Origin: DATJKD01 sp963728295
GTDB taxonomy: Bacteria > Pseudomonadota > Gammaproteobacteria > Steroidobacterales > Steroidobacteraceae
Assembly: GCA_963728295.1 (NCBI GenBank)
Contig: CAVSKB010000009.1
Location: forward strand, 1 to 36,200
Direction of reading: 5' to 3'
DNA length: 36,200 bases
Below, piece after piece: positions 24,114 through 31,566 of this stretch (the first letter of the stretch is position 1; each line of letters starts with the position of its first letter). A model generated the notes under the pieces. The model saw only the letters and a list, made by a program, of their open reading frames with translations. It searched no databases and was not told the DNA's origin. The translations under genes were made by a program, and so were the position numbers.

Positions 24114-24788
24114 CTACTGCGACCGAGGTGCGGCCGTGGGCAGCTGCTCTATGTCTGCCGCAAACCACTTTGAATGAGTGGCCTGGAACTCCGGCAACGC
24201 CTCGCAGCGGCTGACGAGCGCACGAAGGGCCGGGTAAGCGTGATCGCCGCTGCCCAGCGCGTCGACTGACTCCGAGAGCATCGTGCAGATGCATGCGACA
24301 GTGATATCCGCCTGCGTGAGGCGATCATCGACGAGCCACTGCCCAGTCCTCCGCTGCTGACAGCTTTTCTCGAGTTCACCGAGCGCACCGTGCATCTGAG
24401 CGCGGCAGCGCGCAACCCACGGTTCGTGGTACTTTTCGGGCGGACGCACCATGCGTTCGTGCAACACATCGCGCGCCTTCTCGCCGGCGCCGATCGCGAG
24501 CGACATCAGGCGCAACGCCTCGCGACGGGAGGCGCCCGCCGTCGGCAGCAACGCGCGTGCCGGACCTACTAGGTCGTCGATCGCGTCGAGGATCGCGGCA
24601 GATTCGACGAGGACTACGCTGTCGTCCATCACGAGCACGGGAACTCGCCCGAGCGGGCTGTACTGGCGGATGCGTTCGAAATCCGCGCCGACCGACCAGT
24701 TGCCGTGCTCGAACTGCAGCCCGAGACGTTTCATTGAGATCGCTACGCGCCGCACGTACGGCGAATCGAACATACCGATCAGCAACAT
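24114..24788 (-). CDS. Glutathione S-transferase family protein
   Basis: A 224-residue protein with the two GST domains. The thioredoxin-like N-terminus (residues 1-80) has LLIGMFDSPYVRRVAISM with the glutathione-contact Ser, PLGRVPVLVMDD with the cis-Pro, and VESAAILDAIDD with the gamma-glutamyl-binding Glu-Ser. The all-helical C-terminal domain includes DDRLTQADITVACI, the usual N-capping box. The ATG at 24788 starts directly before the first strand. It is divergent from the beta-oxidation gene with 57 bases between starts, so it may act with that pathway or detoxify its intermediates; this is inference. Confidence 0.85.
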   Translation of the reverse strand: MLLIGMFDSPYVRRVAISMKRLGLQFEHGNWSVGADFERIRQYSPLGRVPVLVMDDSVVLVESAAILDAIDDLVGPARALLPTAGASRREALRLMSLAIGAGEKARDVLHERMVRPPEKYHEPWVARCRAQMHGALGELEKSCQQRRTGQWLVDDRLTQADITVACICTMLSESVDALGSGDHAYPALRALVSRCEALPEFQATHSKWFAADIEQLPTAAPRSQ

Positions 24789-24845
24789 GATCCAAACCCT
24801 TGGAGGGTGCGATAGTCTGCAGTGTAGCGAAGAAGGCATCCGCAC

Positions 24846-26954
24846 ATGACCGTCCATTCCGAAACCGTACGCACCGAACTACATGGGCCCGTGGGCGTCA
24901 TCATCGTCGATAACCCGCCCGTCAACGCCATTGCACCGTCGGTGCGCGACGGCATCGCCGCCGCCGCGGCCGAGCTGAAGGACGACCCCGCCGCTTCCGC
25001 TGTCGTGCTGCATTGTGCCGGTAACACGTTCATGGCTGGAGCCGACATCAAGAAGATGAGCGCCGCGCCGTCGAGCCGCACCTCGGCTGAGGTCATTCAG
25101 CAACTGGAGGACCTTTCGAAGCCACTGGTCGCGGCTCTGCAGGGCAATGCGCTCGGCGGCGGGCTCGAGTTCGCGCTCGGTTGTCATTGTCGCTGTGCCG
25201 CGCCCGCCACGAGTCTCGGGCTGCCGGAAGTGAACCTCGGGCTCATCCCCGGCGCCGGAGGTACGCAACGGCTGCCGCGGCTCGTGGGCGTAGAAAAGGC
25301 GCTCGACATGATCATCTCGGCAAAACCAGTCTCGGCACGCGAGGCGCTCGGGATCGGGCTCGTCGATCGCGTTCTCGAGGGAAAGGACGTATTGGCAGAG
25401 GCGGTCGCCTACGCGCTCGAGCTCGCTTCGCGAAAGGCGGAGTTGCGTAAGACGCGGGACATCGAGATCCTCGAGACTCCGGAACAGGTTTTTGAGAGCG
25501 CTGCGCAGAATGCGGCACGCGGTCGACGCGGAGAGCAAGCGCCGCTCAGCGCGATCGACGCGGTGCGCAGCGCGGTCCGGGGGTCGTTTGAAGAAGGCAT
25601 GCGAGCCGAGAAGGAGCTGTTCACGGCGCTGCGCGACTCCCCGCAATCGCGCGCGCTGCGTCATCTGTTCGTCGCGGAACGTGAGGTAAGGAAGGTCCCC
25701 GGCATCGACAAGAGCACGAAACTCAGGCCCATCGGGCGCGTTGGTGTCGTCGGCGCGGGCACCATGGGACGCGGTATCGCAATGGCGTGCGCGAACGTCG
25801 GGCTCAGAGTCGGTCTCGTCGAGGCCGACGCGCAGGCTCTCGAGGGCGCGCTCCTGGCCATTCGCGAGACGTATGCGGGCTCGGTATCGAAGGGCAGGAT
25901 GAGCGAAGCGGATATGCGCGCGCACGTGGAGCGGATCGAGGGCACCACGGACCTCGAACGCCTGCGCGATTGTGATCTCATCGTCGAGGCGATCTTCGAG
26001 GACATCGAGGCCAAGAAGCGCCTGTTCGCAGATCTGGATCGCATCTGCCGCCGCGGGGTGATCCTCGCGACGAATACCTCCGCGCTGGATATCGACGTGA
26101 TCGCGTCCGCCACAGCCAGACCTGACGAGGTGATTGGCCTTCACTTCTTCAGCCCTGCCCACGTCATGCGTCTCGTGGAGGTCGTGCGCGGCCGGGAAAG
26201 CTCTCTCGACGTTATTGCCACCTCGATGGATTTCGCGAAGCGGCTGCGCAAACTGGGCGTATTGGCGGGAAACTGCGACGGCTTCATCGGCAACCGTATG
26301 CTGGTCGGCTACAGGCGGGAGGCCGAATTCCTTCTGTTGGAGGGCGCGACGCCGGAGCAGGTGGACAGGGCGCTCGTACGCTTCGGGATGGCGATGGGAC
26401 CGCATGCGATGGGCGATATGGCCGGTCTCGACATCAGCGCAGCCGGCCGCAAGCGCCGCCGGCTCGAGGGGAAGATTCCCAATGACGCACGCTTCGGCGC
26501 CGTCGCCGACCGCCTGGTCGAGGCGGGCCGCCTCGGACAGAAAAGCGGTTCAGGCTTCTACCGCTATGAGCAGGGCTCGCGTACGCCGCTTCCGGCCCCG
26601 GAAGTTCACGCCCTCATCGAGAGGGAGGCTGCGCGGCTGCGCATTCAGCGCCGGCAAATAGCGGACGAAGAGATTGTCGAGCGATGCATTCTGCCCTTGA
26701 TCAACGAAGCCGCGCGCATCGTCGAGGAGGGTATCGCACTGCGTCCTGGAGACGTCGACGTCGTGTGGGTCAACGGCTATGGATTTCCGCGCTATCGTGG
26801 TGGCCCGATGTGTCATGCCGACGAAAACGGCCTGAAAGACGTGCTGGACCGACTGAGGGAGCTCGCCAGTGAACACGGGCCGCAATATTGGATACCGGCG
26901 CCCCTGCTCGAGCGCCTCGTGGAAGACGGCAGGAGTTTTCGGGACCTGAACTGA
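24846..26954 (+). CDS. Fused enoyl-CoA hydratase/3-hydroxyacyl-CoA dehydrogenase (FadJ/FadB type)
   Basis: A 702-residue bifunctional enzyme. Residues 1-190 are the crotonase domain: CAGNTFMAGADIK and ALGGGLEFALG form the oxyanion hole and first catalytic Glu; GLPEVNLGLIPGAGGTQR gives the second. After a linker, residues about 295-480 are the NAD-binding 3-hydroxyacyl-CoA dehydrogenase domain (VGVVGAGTMGRGIA, with LHFFSPAHVMRLVEVV holding the catalytic His), then NCDGFIGNRM and two C-terminal domains. It performs hydration and oxidation of 2-enoyl-CoA to 3-oxoacyl-CoA. It heads a plus-strand run with CoA-transferase and oxygenase genes, so its substrate is probably a ring-cleavage or side-chain CoA ester. 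No thiolase is present. Confidence 0.87.
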   Translation: MTVHSETVRTELHGPVGVIIVDNPPVNAIAPSVRDGIAAAAAELKDDPAASAVVLHCAGNTFMAGADIKKMSAAPSSRTSAEVIQQLEDLSKPLVAALQGNALGGGLEFALGCHCRCAAPATSLGLPEVNLGLIPGAGGTQRLPRLVGVEKALDMIISAKPVSAREALGIGLVDRVLEGKDVLAEAVAYALELASRKAELRKTRDIEILETPEQVFESAAQNAARGRRGEQAPLSAIDAVRSAVRGSFEEGMRAEKELFTALRDSPQSRALRHLFVAEREVRKVPGIDKSTKLRPIGRVGVVGAGTMGRGIAMACANVGLRVGLVEADAQALEGALLAIRETYAGSVSKGRMSEADMRAHVERIEGTTDLERLRDCDLIVEAIFEDIEAKKRLFADLDRICRRGVILATNTSALDIDVIASATARPDEVIGLHFFSPAHVMRLVEVVRGRESSLDVIATSMDFAKRLRKLGVLAGNCDGFIGNRMLVGYRREAEFLLLEGATPEQVDRALVRFGMAMGPHAMGDMAGLDISAAGRKRRRLEGKIPNDARFGAVADRLVEAGRLGQKSGSGFYRYEQGSRTPLPAPEVHALIEREAARLRIQRRQIADEEIVERCILPLINEAARIVEEGIALRPGDVDVVWVNGYGFPRYRGGPMCHADENGLKDVLDRLRELASEHGPQYWIPAPLLERLVEDGRSFRDLN

Positions 26955-26988
26955 GGCCAGCGCACCTTTGCAACGGAGGGGAGTTCGT

Positions 26989-28197
26989 ATGTCCAGTACG
27001 GTACGCCGCGAATCGGGAGTGCTAGCCGGCGTGCGGGTGGTCGACCTCGGCCGTTACATCGCCGGGCCGATGTGCGCCGCGATGCTCGGCGACCTCGGTG
27101 CGGACGTCATTCGCGTGGAGCGCGTCGAAGGCGGGGAGGACCGCTACCAGTACCTCACGGGGCCGGGAGGAGACAACGGGGCCTGCTTCCTGCAATGGAA
27201 TCGTAACAAGCGCAGTCTCACGCTCGACCCGCTGGCGCCCGACGGCAAGGAAATTCTCGCCCGGCTGGTGCGCACGGCCGACGTATTGGTCGCGAATCTG
27301 CCGATCGAGACCATCCGGCAGATGGGCGTCGACTATGAGACGCTGCGAAAGTCGCGACGGGACATCATTGTCGTGCACGTCACCGCCTTCGGTCCGCGGG
27401 GTCCGTACGCCGGTCGCGTCGGTTTCGACGGCGTGGGGCAGGCAATGTCAGGAATGGTCTATCTCTCGGGTCTTCCGGACCAGCCGACGAAGTCCTACGC
27501 GTCGTGGGTCGATTGCTCGACGGCTCTTTTCAGCGCCTACGGCGCGCTCGCGGCAATTCTGCATCGACGCGCGACGGGCGAAGGCCAACTCGTGGAAACC
27601 AATCTCCTGCGCTCGGCACTGAACGTGTCGAGCTTCGTGCTCATGGAACAAGCGCTCACCGGAGTCAACCGCGTGGCCTCCGCGAACCGCAGTCAGTCGA
27701 GCTGTCCGGCCGATCTCGTGCGCACCCGCGATGGCTGGATACAGGTGCAGTGCGTCGGAAACGCGCTGTTCAAGCGCTGGGCACGGCTGATGGGCGAGGA
27801 TCACTGGCTCACGGATCCACGCTTCAAGAACGACGTCTCGCGTGCCGCGAATGGCGCGATCCTGAGCGAGCGAACCCAGCGCTGGGCCGAGCAACGCAGC
27901 ACGGCGGAGGCACTGGACGCGCTCGCGGAAGCGAAGGTTCCCGCAGGCCCGATGCTCTCGCCACAGCAGGTGCTCGACGATCCGCACGTCAATGCGGGCG
28001 GCTATCTCCAGTCGCTCGAGTACCCAGGTGTCGAGCGGCCGATCCCATACGTCACCCCTGGCGCCGACTTGAGCGAGACTCCGGCCACGATTCGTACTCG
28101 TCCGCCGACCATCGGCGAGCACACCACTGCGATCATGGCAGAGCTGGGATATTCCGCGGAGCAGATCGCGGATCTGCGCGAGTGCAAAGTGATTTGA
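26989..28197 (+). CDS. CaiB/BaiF family III CoA-transferase
   Basis: A 402-residue family III CoA-transferase. Landmarks: VRVVDLGRYIAGPMCAAMLG, GADVIRVE, WNRNKRSLTLD, and the predicted catalytic D175 in SYASWVDCSTA (at the place of formyl-CoA transferase D169), then GEGQLVETNLL. Family members move CoA between carboxylic acids without ATP. The ATG at 26989 is preceded by GGAGGGGAG. It starts 34 bases after the hydratase/dehydrogenase stop and ends 26 before the oxygenase alpha subunit, so it is co-transcribed. It probably activates the acid that the neighbouring enzymes process; the acid is unknown. Confidence 0.87.
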   Translation: MSSTVRRESGVLAGVRVVDLGRYIAGPMCAAMLGDLGADVIRVERVEGGEDRYQYLTGPGGDNGACFLQWNRNKRSLTLDPLAPDGKEILARLVRTADVLVANLPIETIRQMGVDYETLRKSRRDIIVVHVTAFGPRGPYAGRVGFDGVGQAMSGMVYLSGLPDQPTKSYASWVDCSTALFSAYGALAAILHRRATGEGQLVETNLLRSALNVSSFVLMEQALTGVNRVASANRSQSSCPADLVRTRDGWIQVQCVGNALFKRWARLMGEDHWLTDPRFKNDVSRAANGAILSERTQRWAEQRSTAEALDALAEAKVPAGPMLSPQQVLDDPHVNAGGYLQSLEYPGVERPIPYVTPGADLSETPATIRTRPPTIGEHTTAIMAELGYSAEQIADLRECKVI

Positions 28198-28223
28198 CGG
28201 CGATGGCGGCGGAGAGTGCACCC

Positions 28224-29522
28224 ATGAATTCCAAGACACAGACCGGATTTGTCCAAGTCGACCGTGAGCGGAGGCGCTTCCGGGTCGATCGGCGCACCTA
28301 TTCGGATGCGGCGGTCCTTCGACGCGAGTGCGAGACCGTCTTCCGCCGCTGCTGGCTCTACGCCGGGCACGGATCCGAGATTGCCCAGGCCGGCGACTTC
28401 GTCACGCGAACGATCGGTGGCTACGACCTGATCCTCACGCGCGATCGAGCCGGTGTCACGCACGCATTTTTCAACTCCTGCACTCACCGTGGGTCGACTG
28501 TTTGCCGGGAGCCGAGCGGGAACGCGCGCGTACTCACGTGTCCCTATCACGGCTGGGTGTTCGACGCGCAGACGGGGAAGCTCCGTGACCAGGCTGCGAA
28601 GAGTGGCTATCCCGAGGGCTTCAACGCGGACGGCGCCTACGATCTGAGGAAAGTGCCGCGGCTCGAGTCGTACCGCGAATTCTATTTCATCAACTATGAC
28701 GCCAAGGCGGTCAGCCTCGTGGACTATCTGGCCGGCGCGGCCGAGTTTCTGGACCTCGTCGCCGATCAGTCAGATACCGGCATGGAGGTCATCGCCGGAG
28801 GTCAGGAACTGCACACATCGGGAAACTGGAAGCTCCTCATAGAGAACAGCTACGACGCCTATCACGGGCCGACGCTGCACCGCTCATACTTCGAGTTTCT
28901 CGATACCCGGGTCGCCGGACAGAACATGGTCGCGACGCAGAAAGGTCACGGCTTCGGACTCGGCAACGGTCACGGCGCGTTCGAGATCGAGCTCAAATCC
29001 GGGCGGCCGGTAGCGCAGTGGATTCCGCCATTCGGAGAAGAGGCCAGGCCGAAGATTGAAGCCATCAAGCACGAACTCATCGCGCGTCTCGGCGCAGAAC
29101 GGGCCGAGCGGGTTGCCGAGCATCAGCGCAATCTCATCATCTTCCCGAATCTCGTGATCAACGACAACATCGGGCTATCGGTACGCACCGTGTATCCTCA
29201 TGGTCCAGACAAGCTGATGGCGTACGTCTGGGCGCTCGGCACGCGCAACGAGGATCCACTGCTGCGCAAGATCCGACTGGACAACTATCTGACATTCGTC
29301 GGTCCCGGCGGGTTCGCGACACCGGACGACTTCGAGGCCTTCGCACTTTGTCAGCGCGGTAACGATTTCACGCCCCCGGCCTGGAGCGACATTTCCAAGG
29401 GCATGACGGCGGACGAAGATTTCCTGTACGCCAAGGCGGATTTCACCGACGAGGCGCAGATGCGCGGGTGGTGGGCGCAGTGGGATCGAATGCTGGGCGG
29501 CGCAGAGCGACTGGAAGCCTGA
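28224..29522 (+). CDS. Rieske ring-hydroxylating oxygenase, alpha subunit
   Basis: A 432-residue catalytic subunit. The Rieske domain (residues about 45-155) has C86-x-H88 and C106-x2-H109. The mononuclear-iron domain has bridging D211 and ligands H214 and H219 (NSYDAYHGPTLH); the third ligand is probably an Asp of TPDDFEAF. GGAGAG lies 9 bases before the ATG at 28224; an ATG at 28203 is also in frame. With the beta subunit it should insert oxygen into an aromatic acid or ring substrate. There is no ferredoxin or reductase beside it. Substrate cannot be assigned; the benzoate/cumate/salicylate-type branches are all possible. Confidence 0.87.
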   Translation: MNSKTQTGFVQVDRERRRFRVDRRTYSDAAVLRRECETVFRRCWLYAGHGSEIAQAGDFVTRTIGGYDLILTRDRAGVTHAFFNSCTHRGSTVCREPSGNARVLTCPYHGWVFDAQTGKLRDQAAKSGYPEGFNADGAYDLRKVPRLESYREFYFINYDAKAVSLVDYLAGAAEFLDLVADQSDTGMEVIAGGQELHTSGNWKLLIENSYDAYHGPTLHRSYFEFLDTRVAGQNMVATQKGHGFGLGNGHGAFEIELKSGRPVAQWIPPFGEEARPKIEAIKHELIARLGAERAERVAEHQRNLIIFPNLVINDNIGLSVRTVYPHGPDKLMAYVWALGTRNEDPLLRKIRLDNYLTFVGPGGFATPDDFEAFALCQRGNDFTPPAWSDISKGMTADEDFLYAKADFTDEAQMRGWWAQWDRMLGGAERLEA

Positions 29523-29540
29523 CGCAAGGCGGGGACCAGC

Positions 29541-30035
29541 ATGAGCGCACCGATAACACGTGAGGAAGTGGCAGGTTTTCTCTACAGGGAAGCTCGTCTG
29601 CTCGATGAGTGGCGGCTGCCCGAATGGGAGCAGCTGTTCACCGAGGACGGCCGGTACCTCGTGCCGCCGGTGGGAATCGAGAACGCTGACATTGCAGATC
29701 CCGCGACCATGCTGTTCCTGGTGGCGGACGATCGCGGCCGTATCCGGCAACGTGTGCTGCGGCTCATGAAGAAAACTGCGCACGCGGAATACCCGCATTC
29801 CCGTACGCGCCATCTCATCAGCAATATCGAGCTGCTCGCCGTGGACAGCTGGGGCACGAAAGTATCAGCGTACTTCTCGACGTACCGAATCCGGCGTCGC
29901 GAAGTCATCTGCTACATGGGGCAATTGTTCTACACGCTCGTGCGAGCCGGCGACTCGCTCGCCATTCGCGAAAAGAGGGCCTGTCTCGATCTCGATGCGC
30001 TGATGCCACAGGGCACTCTCGCTTTCATCCTGTGA
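29541..30035 (+). CDS. Ring-hydroxylating oxygenase, beta subunit
   Basis: A 164-residue NTF2/SnoaL-fold protein of the dioxygenase small-subunit family. It shows LLDEWRLPEWEQLFTEDGRY and later ADDRGRIRQRVLRL, SRTRHLISNIEL and REKRACLDLDAL, all usual for these structural subunits. It sits 18 bases after the alpha subunit. In the family it builds an alpha3beta3 hexamer and is not itself catalytic. Confidence 0.87.
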   Translation: MSAPITREEVAGFLYREARLLDEWRLPEWEQLFTEDGRYLVPPVGIENADIADPATMLFLVADDRGRIRQRVLRLMKKTAHAEYPHSRTRHLISNIELLAVDSWGTKVSAYFSTYRIRRREVICYMGQLFYTLVRAGDSLAIREKRACLDLDALMPQGTLAFIL

Positions 30036-30060
30036 GCGCATGAGACCCGGAAGACACCGC

Positions 30061-30879
30061 ATGCCACACCCGTGCCGCGCGAGCGGATCTCGAATTTTCG
30101 CTACGATCGCGCTCGCAGGTGGGGCTGTCGCGGCGCTCGAGGCTCCCGTGCGTTGCGACGCGCAAGCTGTTCAACCTCGGGAGGCTCTCGAGGACGCGAA
30201 ACTCTACTTCACGGCACCGTTGCGCTGGGACACGCGCAATTGGCTCGAATTCGGTGGCACGCTCGTTGCAATCGGAGCCGTGCACGAGTTCGACGACGAC
30301 GTCCGCGACCATTTCGTGGGCAATTCGGTCGACGGCCTTGACTCAGAAGATCCCAAAAGCGCGGAAGATGCGGTGCCCGCCGCTGCGCTCCTGGCCGGGA
30401 CTTGGTTACTAGCAGGGTTATCGGACAGTCCGGGCGGTTGGCGCGAGTTGGGATCGATGTTTGAGGCGACCGCCTTGACTGCCGTAAGCACGGAGGTCCT
30501 CAAGCTCTCGCTCGGCAGGGAACGCCCTAATGAGACCACCGATCCGGACCAGTGGTCTGCTTCCGGTGCCTCGTTTCCATCGATGCATACCAGCCTCGCG
30601 TTCGCCATCGGCACGGTGTTTGCTGAATCGGGCGACGATCGCTACCGGTGGCTGCGCCGCGCCTTGGGTTACGGGGTCGCAGGCGCCACGGCCTATATCA
30701 GGGTTGAGCACAACGCGCATTGGGCGTCAGACGTCGCGGCCGGCGCCGCGCTGGGGTTTTCGACGGCATGCTTCACCATGAATCGGCGCGAGGGTGGCGC
30801 AGAAAAAACCACGTTCATCACGGTCAGGCCGGCTGAAGGCGGCGGCGTGACGATCGCCTTCGCAATGCCGCTACACTGA
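30061..30879 (+). CDS. Exported PAP2-family acid phosphatase
   Basis: A 272-residue protein with a likely signal peptide (residues about 10-35). The three PAP2 motifs are present in order: KLSLGRERP, SFPSMHTS, and R-x5-H-x3-D in IRVEHNAHWASD. Between signal and motifs lie two hydrophobic segments (AVPAAALLAGTWLLAGL and a later one). It probably dephosphorylates lipid phosphates or undecaprenyl pyrophosphate at the outer face of the inner membrane. The ATG at 30061 has GGAAG 7 bases upstream; an ATG at 30040 is also in frame. It follows the oxygenase beta subunit closely but its role looks unrelated; dgkA, which makes phosphatidate, is the convergent neighbour. Confidence 0.8.
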   Translation: MPHPCRASGSRIFATIALAGGAVAALEAPVRCDAQAVQPREALEDAKLYFTAPLRWDTRNWLEFGGTLVAIGAVHEFDDDVRDHFVGNSVDGLDSEDPKSAEDAVPAAALLAGTWLLAGLSDSPGGWRELGSMFEATALTAVSTEVLKLSLGRERPNETTDPDQWSASGASFPSMHTSLAFAIGTVFAESGDDRYRWLRRALGYGVAGATAYIRVEHNAHWASDVAAGAALGFSTACFTMNRREGGAEKTTFITVRPAEGGGVTIAFAMPLH

Positions 30880-30902
30880 AACGGCCGCGGATGCGATAGC
30901 CG

Positions 30903-31258
30903 TCACCCCGCGAAGGAGTCCAGCAACAGCGCAGCCCCGACGACGACGGCGCCGATGCAGAAGACCAGCACGGCTGCCGCACCACAATCCTTTGCCATCC
31001 TGATCTGCGGATGCTGCTCGGGATGAAGGCGGTCGGCGAGTTGTTCAAGCGCCGTGTTGAAGAGCCTGCGCCGAGCACGGCCACGGTCGTCAGCGCCACG
31101 AGCGCCCACCAGATCGGCGCCGGCCGCAACCACACCAACGCCGCAAAGGCGGCGGCGGCCGCGATCGCGTGTGTGCGGAAGCTGTTCTCGGCACGCAGGG
31201 CGTACGCAATGCCGGCGAGGGCAAACCGTAGACGCTCGAGAAATGGCCGGTTCTTCAT
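30903..31258 (-). pseudogene. dgkA: Diacylglycerol/undecaprenol kinase, one frameshift
   Basis: A DgkA-type kinase of about 118 residues when stitched: FALAGIAYALRAENSFRTH (first helix region and nucleotide site), two membrane helices, LFNTALEQLADR (catalytic Glu region), MAKDCGAAAVLV and a last helix. The frame breaks near 31064-31066, exactly where E. coli DgkA has the Glu of VEILN: GCAGG-CTCTTC would become GCA-GAG-CTC-TTC with one more base. It therefore looks like a single missing base. It phosphorylates diacylglycerol and lies tail to tail with the PAP2 phosphatase, which does the reverse type of reaction. Confidence 0.75.
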
Positions 31259-31439
31259 GTGGGCCGAAGTATAACTGGCGTACAGCTGCTCCGAATCGTT
31301 CTCCGCGCGCAGTCATGAATCCGGGGCTACAACATCGCCGTCCACGAGCCCCGTGACTATTGCTCGAGCGTCTACAGCAGCCAAGCAAGGTTAGAAGACC
31401 GCTCATCACCAGGTGGTGTTGTGTTTTATCCATGGAAGG

Positions 31440-31453
31440 TGTATTCATATACA
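31440..31453. promoter_or_regulatory. Palindromic operator candidate upstream of the TonB-dependent receptor
   Basis: TGTAT-TCAT-ATACA has perfect 5-bp arms and lies 113 bases before the receptor ATG in the 308-bp region between dgkA and the receptor gene. Such AT-rich dyads are typical of LacI- or GntR-type sugar regulators. A second short dyad, CACCA-GG-TGGTG, lies at 31407-31418. No regulator gene is adjacent. Confidence 0.45.
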
Positions 31454-31566
31454 AAACACGCTATCGTTTTCGTCATGTGAAGTGGCAGTTGATGAAGCCG
31501 CCGGTCGGCGCACGAACCAGAAATCTTGGGTGTACGCCTTTGGCGCACCCGCACTTGGAGGGGGAT

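Noticed and set aside
26996..27003. TACGGTAC, similar to the operator core, at the start of the CaiB gene
   Set aside because: It lies inside the coding sequence after the start codon, and the bases where the second half-site should be do not match.
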